A stretch of 33,671 nt of DNA from Planctomycetaceae bacterium (lineage in GTDB: Bacteria > Planctomycetota > Planctomycetia > Planctomycetales > Planctomycetaceae). Positions 15,587 through 23,216 of this stretch are shown here, one piece after another (the first letter of the stretch is position 1; the number at the start of each line of letters is the position of its first letter). The translations under genes were made by a program, and so were the position numbers. The notes under the pieces were generated by a model. The model saw only the letters and a program-made list of their open reading frames with translations, did not search any database and was not told where the DNA came from. The stretch is taken from positions 1 through 33,671 of the forward strand of contig PBMZ01000157.1 of NCBI GenBank assembly GCA_002722955.1, written 5' to 3'.

Positions 15587-18500
15587 TTACCAACCCGGCT
15601 CCGCATTAACCTTTTTCGGTTGTTTCTTAATCATCACATATAAACAAGGCACAACGAATTTCGGCAACAACGTCGCAGCAATGACCGCACCGACGATTGT
15701 CCGCGCGAGTGGTTCGTCCGCTTCGCCTCCAGCAAAACCAACCGCCATCGGCAGAAGAGCCAGAATCGTCGTGACCGAGGTCATCAAGATCGGACGAAAT
15801 CGGACGATGGCCGCATCGACAATCGCTTCCTCGACCGAAGCTCCTTCCGACAAGCGATGATTGGCGAAGTCGAGCAAAACAATCGTGTATTCGACAACGA
15901 TGCCAATCATCATGATCACGCCCATGAAGGATTGGATGTTCAATCGAGTGTTCGTGAAGTACAGCATTAAAGCCACACCGATAAAGCCAAGCGGCACGGT
16001 CACCATCACGATAAATGGATCGATGAACGAACGGAACTGCGCCACCATCACCAAGTAGACTAAGACAGCGGCCAACATCAGTCCCAACGTGAAATCGACA
16101 AACGAGTCCCGCATCGAGCGAATCTCGCCTTGGACTTCCAATGTGAAGGCGCGGAATTCGTTGTCTCCGGTCAAGGCGTATCGAGTCGGCTGATTCAGGC
16201 CAACAGACGACAACACACCCTGAAACCACTCGGGGTACCGAGATGCAGCGCTGCGTGTGTCCTTGATCGGCTTCAGCTTCAGCGGGTGACCAGAATCGCT
16301 CAGTCGCCGTTCGATCTCGGTCACAACGCTGCCCAAGTCGTAACCCGGTTCGACGTTGGCGAAGACATCGGTGACCCGCGTAATGTTGCGATGATTAATG
16401 ACTGACGGTCCGGTTTGGTTCGTGATAATTCTCGCCACGTCACTCAAGTACACGGGCGGTGAGTTGCTGCTGGAACCTCGCACAGGAATGTATCGCAGTG
16501 TGTCCAGCGAGTTGATGTTTTTCTCGTAGTACTGAGTGCCCAGGAAATAGTGGTTCCCGTTCGTTGGATCGATCCAGAATGCAGGGTCGAAGTTAATCGA
16601 GCTGTTCGTGGAGCTTACCAAGCACTTCATCACGTCTTCCGGCGTCAGTCCGCGGTCGGCGGCCGCCACGCGATCGATCTCGACACGAATCATCGGGTAA
16701 TCGTTACGCTGAGCAACTCGTACATCGACGGCTCCATCAACACCCTCGATCGTCGTGACCAAGTGGTTCGCAATCTTGTGCGCAGTCTCCAACGTCCGCC
16801 CGGTAACTTGAAAGTGAATCGGTGATGGCTCGCCCATGTTCAAAGCGGCCGTCAAGATTCCGCCCGTGTCGAAGGCGAATTCAACTCCTTTCAAATCCCG
16901 TTCGCTGTTCAACCGGTTACGCAGCTTCGACACATAATCGAAGACATTGGACTTACCACTGGTTTGAACCAGGATGAAGGAGTCCATGGCGCCCGTGTTA
17001 GGAGTGTATGCCGCGGGCCAATCCATTAAGACACCGATGTTTGAGATGAGCATCTGGCAATCCGATTGAGTTTTCGCCGATGCAATTTCGTCAGCACTGA
17101 GTGCTCGGCGTTGACCCTTTGCGTACTTCTGGCGAGTGATCGGATAGATCGCCTCAACAGGATTGTCTGGCGCGGGATCGCCAAGCTCGTCAACGATGAT
17201 GTTTTCGACTCGTTGAACAATCTGTTCCGAGACTTCAATCTTAGTCCCCGACGGCGCGCGGACGTAAATGGTGAATTGCCCAGAATCGACAGGCGGAAAC
17301 AACTCGCGTCCCGATCGATCCAGTAACACAAGCGACGCCATAAACAGCAACATGGCAACGCCGACAACTGCGTAGCGTGCACGTAGCGAAGTGATCAGCA
17401 AAGCACGATAGGCCTGAATGAGCCATCCCAATGGTTGGTCGCCGTCATCCTGTTCAGCCACCGGCTCCAGCTCCATCGCAACCTCTTTCCCCTCGGCCAA
17501 ATCTTGCCGCATTTGGGCTTTGGCAAGGATCGAAGTCACGTCGACTTCCAACTCTTCTGCATCGAATTTGACCTCGGCAACTCGCTTCAAGTAAGCGGCA
17601 CCACCGACTCGTCCCGGTTGCCCAGCCTCTTCCAGGTAGGCTGCCAGCGAGTCAACCGACACCGGCCCCTCGTCGTCCGACATCAACTGGATGCTCCAAA
17701 AGATGCGACGATGAGCATCGTTGTAAAAGTGAGCGGCTTCCAACCGATTCAGTATCTCGTCAGCCGCGTCAGACTGATTCAACAAGCAAGACAACACGCG
17801 TCGTTCCGCGTCCGCGTCGTGCGGCGGCGGAAGTTTCGGTCGCCGTGTCTTCGGTCGCATCAACTTTGCGGACGCGACGGGAACAAAGAACACAGCAATC
17901 AGATATGAAGCCACAACCGCAAACAATACGGAATAGCTCAACGGAGCAAACAGAAACCGCGCCAGCCCCGACAGAAACAAGACCGGAAAGAACACCACCA
18001 TGAAGGTGATAGTCGACACCAACAGCGGAACGTAAACTTCGGTCGTGCCTTCCCAAGCGGCCTGCAAGCGACCCTTGCCCGGCATGTTCATGTGCCGTTC
18101 AATATTGTCCAGCACCACGATGGCTTGATCGATTAAGATCCCCACAGCCAGCGCCAATCCGCCCAATGTCATTGCGTTGACAGTGTTGCCCGTGAAATAC
18201 AAGCCGATCAGCGATGTCAGAATCGAAATCGGAATTGCCACAACGATGACAAACGTCGACCGCAGGCTTCTGAGGAAATACAACACCACCAAGCCTGCGA
18301 ACACGGCACCTAAGATGCCGGCGATCCAAAGTGCATCGATGCTCTCACGGACTTTGACCGACTGATCCATGACGACGCTGAGCGTCAGCCGTTCCATCTT
18401 GGGATCGTCCGAGCCATCCGGTCGGCGGCGTTCTTCCTTAAGCCGCGCCAGAATCTCGTCGAGCTTGCTGTGAATGCGATCGACGATCTCGATCGTGTTG

Positions 18501-19369
18501 GCACCAGGCTGTCGATAAACGGGAACATAGACCAACGTCCGGCCGTTGACGCGAACGATGTTCGATTGAATTTGCTTGGTGTCTTTGACCTCACCGATAT
18601 GCTTGAACAAGATCGGTTCGTCGTTGTCTCCGATTTTGACGGGGGCTTCATTGAGCAAGGAAACGCGATCGGGAATCGCGTTGGTGTAGATGTAGAATTC
18701 CTTGTCTTGAATCTTCGCGCTGCCTGCGGGAATCAGAACGTTTTGTTTCCTCAACGCCGCATGCACGTCCATGATCGTTAAGTTGTAAGCACGAAGCCGC
18801 TCGGGATCGACATACGCCAAAATGCGTCGCAGCGACCCTCCATTAACCGCCGGCGCGATGACGCCGTTGATGGATTGCAGATTGTTTCTGAGATTCTTGT
18901 AGGCGACATCGTAGAGCTCAGCATCGGTCATCACCGGGTTCGAAACACTGACGAGACACAGCGGTACGCTGGCTGTGGGATCGAAGGGCATCACCATCGG
19001 TGGGATTGTGCCGGGCGGCAGGTAGAACATGTCGCTCATCGCGTACATGCTGACTTGGCTGACAGCCTCGGCGGCGGAGACGTGCGGGTGAAAGAAGTCC
19101 TTGACGATGCACACCCCCTGCATCGCCTTCGCTTCCTGATGCTCAATCCCCGACGATTGGCCAGTCCACCGCTGCAGGCGGCTCATGATGTCTTGCTCCA
19201 TCACCTCGGGAGGCATGCCGGGATAGAAGCAGACGATCTGGACTGCGGATGTCTCGAAGGTCGGTAGCAAGTCGGCGGGGATCCGCGCATAACAGACGAT
19301 CCCGATGACAAGCACCGTCAACACCAGGACGACGACCAGATACGGGTTCTTCAGTGCGCCGCGGATCAT
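15587..19369 (-). CDS. RND efflux permease (AcrB-like) with an inserted DnaB N-terminal-like domain
   Basis: A 1260-residue inner-membrane pump of the resistance-nodulation-division superfamily, about 200 residues longer than AcrB. It has the N-terminal membrane segment, the first periplasmic porter region to about residue 340, membrane helices at about 345-500, a second periplasmic half at 690-1085 and the last helices at 1090-1245. The extra length is mostly in the cytoplasmic loop between the two repeats: residues 511-625 (PPPHDADAERRVLSCLL, then FYNDAHRRIFWSI, then VGGAAYLKRV) read as the N-terminal domain of the replicative helicase DnaB. The proton-relay region also differs from AcrB: D414-Q415 replaces the double aspartate and E1160 stands at the lysine position. 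It is the first gene of an operon with the adaptor at 14058-15413. The substrate is unknown. Confidence 0.93.
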   Translation of the reverse strand: MIRGALKNPYLVVVLVLTVLVIGIVCYARIPADLLPTFETSAVQIVCFYPGMPPEVMEQDIMSRLQRWTGQSSGIEHQEAKAMQGVCIVKDFFHPHVSAAEAVSQVSMYAMSDMFYLPPGTIPPMVMPFDPTASVPLCLVSVSNPVMTDAELYDVAYKNLRNNLQSINGVIAPAVNGGSLRRILAYVDPERLRAYNLTIMDVHAALRKQNVLIPAGSAKIQDKEFYIYTNAIPDRVSLLNEAPVKIGDNDEPILFKHIGEVKDTKQIQSNIVRVNGRTLVYVPVYRQPGANTIEIVDRIHSKLDEILARLKEERRRPDGSDDPKMERLTLSVVMDQSVKVRESIDALWIAGILGAVFAGLVVLYFLRSLRSTFVIVVAIPISILTSLIGLYFTGNTVNAMTLGGLALAVGILIDQAIVVLDNIERHMNMPGKGRLQAAWEGTTEVYVPLLVSTITFMVVFFPVLFLSGLARFLFAPLSYSVLFAVVASYLIAVFFVPVASAKLMRPKTRRPKLPPPHDADAERRVLSCLLNQSDAADEILNRLEAAHFYNDAHRRIFWSIQLMSDDEGPVSVDSLAAYLEEAGQPGRVGGAAYLKRVAEVKFDAEELEVDVTSILAKAQMRQDLAEGKEVAMELEPVAEQDDGDQPLGWLIQAYRALLITSLRARYAVVGVAMLLFMASLVLLDRSGRELFPPVDSGQFTIYVRAPSGTKIEVSEQIVQRVENIIVDELGDPAPDNPVEAIYPITRQKYAKGQRRALSADEIASAKTQSDCQMLISNIGVLMDWPAAYTPNTGAMDSFILVQTSGKSNVFDYVSKLRNRLNSERDLKGVEFAFDTGGILTAALNMGEPSPIHFQVTGRTLETAHKIANHLVTTIEGVDGAVDVRVAQRNDYPMIRVEIDRVAAADRGLTPEDVMKCLVSSTNSSINFDPAFWIDPTNGNHYFLGTQYYEKNINSLDTLRYIPVRGSSSNSPPVYLSDVARIITNQTGPSVINHRNITRVTDVFANVEPGYDLGSVVTEIERRLSDSGHPLKLKPIKDTRSAASRYPEWFQGVLSSVGLNQPTRYALTGDNEFRAFTLEVQGEIRSMRDSFVDFTLGLMLAAVLVYLVMVAQFRSFIDPFIVMVTVPLGFIGVALMLYFTNTRLNIQSFMGVIMMIGIVVEYTIVLLDFANHRLSEGASVEEAIVDAAIVRFRPILMTSVTTILALLPMAVGFAGGEADEPLARTIVGAVIAATLLPKFVVPCLYVMIKKQPKKVNAEPGW
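17495..17839 (-). other. DnaB N-terminal-like domain within the RND permease
   Basis: Residues 511-625 follow the order of DnaB helicase N-terminal features: PPH-x3-AE-x2-VL-x2-L, then DFY/HFY-x3-HR-x-IF, then PV-x3-SLA-x2-LE-x2-GQ-x3-VGG-x-AYL. After that comes a region matching the linker helix (ILAKAQMRQDLAEGKEV). The frame is continuous with the pump on both sides, so this is an in-frame insertion, not a separate gene. The assignment rests on my memory of DnaB sequences, not on a search. Confidence 0.8.
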
Positions 19370-19614
19370 CCGTGTTCCGCCTGTTTAAGTGATACGAGCG
19401 AGTCGCTCGAGAATCCTTCCATGTTGCGTGGATTGTTGACGATTTCCGGTTTTGGCTCAATCCGGGTTTCGATGTTGATAGAGTCGCTCGGAGAAGCCCG
19501 GCTTTTGCGAAAAGCCGGGCTTCTAAAATCACACAACTAGTGTGTTTCGATGTTGACGAAATCCGTGGTTTGGCGTTGAATCCCGTCGTCAGAATCCATC
19601 GGAGCCGGTGACAG
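19370..19614. other. Divergent promoter region with partial direct repeats
   Basis: These 245 bp separate the divergent RND permease and hydrolase genes. AGTCGCTCG occurs at 19401 and 19482, GTTTCGATGTTGA at 19466 and 19544, and GTTGACGA with similar following sequence at 19435 and 19552. A hairpin of the AGAAGCCCGGC family lies between the copies. The repeats could be duplicated operator sequence; no promoter is certain. Confidence 0.5.
19492..19524. repeat. AGAAGCCCGGC-family palindrome in a divergent promoter region
   Basis: A perfect 15-bp stem (AGAAGCCCGGCTTTT and its complement) encloses the 3-nt loop GCG. Both flanking genes point away from it, so it cannot be terminating a gene, unlike its relatives at 4084, 12409 and 21825. 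This suggests the family spreads as a repetitive extragenic palindrome. Confidence 0.8.
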
Positions 19615-20589
19615 ATGTGTAGACGGTATCTTCTATTGCTGGTGGCGTTTTGGGCGGTTACGCAATCGTGCGGTTGTCGAGCCCTCGGTTTGCCGTCACC
19701 CCTGGCGTCGTTCGAACGCTCGCAAGTGTATCACCCTGTGGCTTATCCCATCGGCGATTGGGAACCTGAGGGACTTGAGTTCGAAGACGTCTGGATCAAA
19801 CCCGCGAGAGAACAACGCGTACATGGCTGGTTCGTCCCTTGCGAGAATCCTCGCGCGGTGATTCTGTTCGCTCACGGAAACGCCGGCAACGTGACGCATC
19901 GAACTCCTTTCCTAAAACTGCTGCACGACCGACACCGAGTCGCTGTGCTGTCTTTCGATTATCGAGGCTTCGGTCGCAGCACTGACATAAAGCTCAGTGA
20001 AAAAACGTGTTTGCAAGATGCGCGAGCGGCACGGAAGTGGCTTGCAAAACGGATGAAGATCCAAGAAACCGACATTGTCATGATGGGACGATCTTTCGGC
20101 GGTGGCATCGCTGTCGACTTGGCCGCCAACGATGGTGCGGCTGGATTGGTCCTGGACAGCACGTTCACGTCGCTGCCGGATGTGGCGGAGGGCTTCTTCC
20201 CTTGGCTGCCCGTTCAGACTTTGATGGAAAACCGGCTCGATTCGCTGTCCAAGGTCGGTCAGTATCAAGGACCGCTTGTGCAAAGCCATGGTGATGCGGA
20301 TCGCGTCGTTCCGTATGAATTGGGGCGCCGATTGTATGATGCAGCACCCGGACGCAAACGCTTCGTAACACTCGAAGGCGGCGGCCATCATGACTCGCAG
20401 GGCGAAGAATACCATCAGGCGCTGGATGACCTGTTTGAATCACTGACACCAGTGACTGAATTGCACAAGCGGTACGCATACGTCCGTCCGCCCATTGCAG
20501 TTTGCAGCGGTGGAACGCCTTGCCATTCGCCGCATTTGGTCCCGAATGGAACGAAGATCGTTCCAGTTCCCGATTTTGATAGCCGCTGA
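19615..20589 (+). CDS. Exported alpha/beta hydrolase, probable lipoprotein
   Basis: A 324-residue alpha/beta-hydrolase-fold protein. The N-terminus is a hydrophobic signal with candidate lipobox cysteines at 19 and 21 (VTQSCGC). The oxyanion region is FAHGNAGN, the nucleophile elbow GRSFGGG gives serine 160, the acid is probably in SHGDADRVVP (D227 or D229), and the histidine is in GGGHHD (H258). It resembles the serine aminopeptidase/BAAT-like hydrolases related to Bem46. The substrate is unknown. The last 40 residues, after the hydrolase domain, have low similarity to anything I know. It is divergent from the pump operon. Confidence 0.87.
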   Translation: MCRRYLLLLVAFWAVTQSCGCRALGLPSPLASFERSQVYHPVAYPIGDWEPEGLEFEDVWIKPAREQRVHGWFVPCENPRAVILFAHGNAGNVTHRTPFLKLLHDRHRVAVLSFDYRGFGRSTDIKLSEKTCLQDARAARKWLAKRMKIQETDIVMMGRSFGGGIAVDLAANDGAAGLVLDSTFTSLPDVAEGFFPWLPVQTLMENRLDSLSKVGQYQGPLVQSHGDADRVVPYELGRRLYDAAPGRKRFVTLEGGGHHDSQGEEYHQALDDLFESLTPVTELHKRYAYVRPPIAVCSGGTPCHSPHLVPNGTKIVPVPDFDSR

Positions 20590-20669
20590 AAGCAATTCGC
20601 GCTTCTCGTTCCCATACAGAGTTGGGAAGTAAGTAACCCCACACCGAATTACCCTTGCGTTGCCACATA

Positions 20670-20697
20670 TATCGCAATACGATACATCGCGTTGCGA
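20670..20697. promoter_or_regulatory. Probable PadR operator/promoter region
   Basis: TATCG and CGATA around CAATA form a dyad at 20670-20684; TCGCAA (20672-20677) and TTGCGA (20692-20697) form an overlapping larger one. They lie 45-72 bp before the likely PadR start. Autoregulation through such dyads is usual for PadR proteins, but binding here is inferred. Confidence 0.45.
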
Positions 20698-20741
20698 CTG
20701 GCAATCTCATCAGTTCCTCGGAAGCCAAGAGTTCAATCGAC

Positions 20742-21131
20742 GTGAGCACTCCAATCAAAAATCCTAAAGACGCACTGCCTCTGAGCCATTCGGACTTTCA
20801 TATTCTTTTGGCGTTGGCGAACACTCAGCTTCATGGTTATGCCATCATGCAGCAAGTGACCGAGTGGACTGGCGGGTCGATCCGAATGGGGCCGGGAACT
20901 TTGTATGGAGCGATCAAACGAATGCTGGGTTCTGGGTTGGTCGAGGAGGTACCAGAGGCCGAACGGCCGGATTCTGACGGCGAAGCGACCGAGCGACGTC
21001 GGTATTACCGGCTGACAAAACACGGTGACGACGTCGTCTTGGCCGAGACTCAACGTCTCGCATCGCTGATCCAAGTGGCTCAGTCGAAACAACTTCCCAT
21101 TTCGATTTCCTTTGCGGAAGGAGCGGTTTAG
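20742..21131 (+). CDS. PadR-family transcriptional regulator
   Basis: A 129-residue winged-helix repressor of the PadR family. The conserved core is HSDFHILLALANTQLHGYAIM, then GGSIRMGPGTLYGAIKRMLGSGLVEE, then RRRYYRLTKHG. I prefer GTG at 20742, since the family usually starts 10-15 residues before the first helix; TTG at 20655 would overlap the operator-like dyads. The downstream gene begins 2 bp after the stop codon (TAG-CA-ATG) and carries the prefix domain of PadR-linked permeases, so the two form one functional unit. Ligand unknown. Confidence 0.9.
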   Translation: MSTPIKNPKDALPLSHSDFHILLALANTQLHGYAIMQQVTEWTGGSIRMGPGTLYGAIKRMLGSGLVEEVPEAERPDSDGEATERRRYYRLTKHGDDVVLAETQRLASLIQVAQSKQLPISISFAEGAV

Positions 21132-21133
21132 CA

Positions 21134-21808
21134 ATGATCCCTCGAATCATCCTTCGCCTGTCTGGCATTTCGTATTGGCTGTTGCTGCAACTTTACCCCG
21201 ATTCCTTTCGCCAACAATTCGGCGACGAGATGCGTGATTGCTTTCGTCGCATGTTGCAAAATTCGATGCGTGAGCATGGCGTGATTCTTGGGCCATGCTG
21301 GGCGTACATTCGTGTGCTATGGGATTTAGTCCCGTCGCTGGCCGAGCAATACATGAACGAGTTTCGCCAAATTCGTGCCAACTGGGGCGAGTTCACAGGT
21401 CGGCACACGCGCCGCGCCGTGGTCTCGATCATGGTCGCCGTGTCGCTGGCTTTCGCGATTCGAGCTTCGGTCGCAGAGGCTTTCGAGGCACGAACGGATT
21501 CAGTCAAACCGGATCTTCGGGTTGGCGACCGAGCACTTGTCTATCGCTGGGCAACCAATTTTTCTCCGGGTGAGATTGTTGTCTTCAAGAACGACCAGGA
21601 AAAGTTCCGCTTCGGTCGAGTAGGGCAGCAAGAAAACTTCACCGGCGGCAAGATTCCCATCGAGCGATTCGGCAAGCAACAACTGCTCTTGGAAAAATCG
21701 CAGATCGTCGGCACGGTCATCTTTTCCTATCGAGTTCATCCTGCCGAGTGCGCACCCGATCAGAAAAAGAAACAAAAGGCCCGCAACGACAAACCGCCAG
21801 CTATTTAG
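21134..21808 (+). CDS. Membrane protein: permease prefix domain fused to a degenerate S26 signal-peptidase-like domain
   Basis: This 224-residue protein has two parts. Residues 1-80 contain YPDSFRQQFGDEMRDCFR, the signature of the N-terminal prefix found on ABC permeases encoded next to PadR regulators. After a membrane segment at about 96-112, residues 120-200 follow signal peptidase I boxes: DSVKPDLRVGDRALV (nucleophile serine probably S123), GEIVVFKNDQEKFRFGRV and IVGTVIFSYRVHP. The catalytic lysine expected before RV is not in its place (FGRV instead of IKRV), so peptidase activity is doubtful. It is coupled to the PadR gene and followed by a hairpin at 21825. Its role is unknown. Confidence 0.75.
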   Translation: MIPRIILRLSGISYWLLLQLYPDSFRQQFGDEMRDCFRRMLQNSMREHGVILGPCWAYIRVLWDLVPSLAEQYMNEFRQIRANWGEFTGRHTRRAVVSIMVAVSLAFAIRASVAEAFEARTDSVKPDLRVGDRALVYRWATNFSPGEIVVFKNDQEKFRFGRVGQQENFTGGKIPIERFGKQQLLLEKSQIVGTVIFSYRVHPAECAPDQKKKQKARNDKPPAI

Positions 21809-21824
21809 TAGTGGTTTGATTCAA

Positions 21825-21857
21825 AGAAGTCCTGCTTCTTCGAGAAGCCGGACTTCT
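21825..21857 (+). terminator. Terminator hairpin of the AGAAGCCCGGC family after the PadR operon
   Basis: Arms 21825-21839 and 21843-21857 pair over 15 positions with one mismatch, around a TCG loop, 16 bp after the stop codon. The sequence is a diverged copy of the palindromes at 4084, 12409 and 19492. Confidence 0.65.
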
Positions 21858-21975
21858 AAACGCAGGACAACAAGCCGCTTACCACCGATGATCTTTGACT
21901 CGGACTTTGCTAGGCTCGCGGCACGATTAATTCAATCTCCGTGTCACGATCCTTGGCATTCGGGCGAGTCAAAAC

Positions 21976-23103
21976 ATGCAATCCATCAAATCGGCGTTTC
22001 TCTTCTTCACGCTTCTCGCTTCGCCTTTATTCGCCGAGGCTCCGTTCAAGGCGGCTGATGGGTTATTTGACACCAGCGATTTGAAGTCGCTGGGACTTAA
22101 GACAATCAAGGGAAAGCATACGCAACTGTATTTTGCCACGGAGGATGGTTACAAGTTCTGCCACCATCCCAATCTGGTCGAGTACCGCGGGCGTTTGTAT
22201 TGCATGTGGTCCAATGGCAAGATGTCCGAAGACAAACCGGGCCAGCGAATCTTGTACTGCAACACGGCCGATGGCAAGCACTGGACGAAACCAACCGAAC
22301 TTGCCAACGACAAAGACGGCAAAGGCATCTGTGTTGCCAGTGGCTTCCGCGTTGTCGGCGAGCAACTCATAGCGTTTTACACGGTAACCGGCGGCACCAA
22401 TTTCAATCCTGCCACCGCGTTAGTCGCGAGGACCTCGAAAGACGGCCAAAGCTGGAGCCAACCGAAGCGCATCACGAGCGGTTTCTTCATCGAGGCCCCG
22501 CGTCCAATCCACGCCACCCAACTTCTCCTTGGCGGTGAATTCGTCGGAGACTCGCGAAGCACGAAGCGAGCCCGATTGCTGTACACATCAGATGCGAGCG
22601 GTATGAGCGGTTGGAAAGAGTCGACGATTCAAATTGCCAATCCCAAAAACTTTGGATACTCGGAACCGAGCTTCTTTACGCAATCGGACAAGACTTTGGT
22701 CGTCACACTGCGAAACTACAGTGTCTTCTTGTATGGCAGCCGCAGTACAGACGGCGGCAAGACTTGGAGCAATCCAACACAAACTAATTTCCCCGACACA
22801 ACTGCGCGAACGTCAGCCGGCAATCTACCCGATGGCACGGCGTACCTCATCAACAACTCGCTGCCCAAACGACTTGAGCGAGGACTGTTGTCCATCGCAC
22901 TGAGCAAAGATGGCAAGACATTCGATCGCGCCTTTGTTCTTCGCAACGAACCAACGAAGAAACGCTACGACGGTGAGCACAAGCGTGATGGGTGGCAGTA
23001 CCCTAACGCCACCATATGGAAGGGCAAGTTCTACGTGGCTTATTCGATCAACAAAGAAGACGTCGCCATCACACAGATCGAATTGAGCGAACTTGTTGAG
23101 TAG
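21976..23103 (+). CDS. Secreted sialidase-like BNR-repeat protein
   Basis: A 375-residue protein with a signal peptide (SAFLFFTLLASPLFA, cleavage near residue 20). At least three Asp-box-like repeats are visible: NTADGKHW at 96-103, TSKDGQSW at 153-160 and STDGGKTW at 257-264, the pattern of sialidase-type six-bladed propellers. FIEAPRP and GYSEPSFF are segments typical of exo-alpha-sialidase-like proteins in planctomycetes. Sialidases remove terminal sialic acids, but many bacterial BNR proteins act on other sugars or bind only; I cannot identify the arginine triad securely. It is convergent with the EF-hand esterase gene. Confidence 0.82.
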   Translation: MQSIKSAFLFFTLLASPLFAEAPFKAADGLFDTSDLKSLGLKTIKGKHTQLYFATEDGYKFCHHPNLVEYRGRLYCMWSNGKMSEDKPGQRILYCNTADGKHWTKPTELANDKDGKGICVASGFRVVGEQLIAFYTVTGGTNFNPATALVARTSKDGQSWSQPKRITSGFFIEAPRPIHATQLLLGGEFVGDSRSTKRARLLYTSDASGMSGWKESTIQIANPKNFGYSEPSFFTQSDKTLVVTLRNYSVFLYGSRSTDGGKTWSNPTQTNFPDTTARTSAGNLPDGTAYLINNSLPKRLERGLLSIALSKDGKTFDRAFVLRNEPTKKRYDGEHKRDGWQYPNATIWKGKFYVAYSINKEDVAITQIELSELVE

Positions 23104-23216
23104 CTCTTTCACTGCGAGAAGACCGCGTTCTGGCGAACGCAGCTACAAGGTGTTGTCTACCACGAGACATCTCACTTCAGCTTCTTGATGATGAAGTCAC
23201 TTGTGTTGGCGTAATT

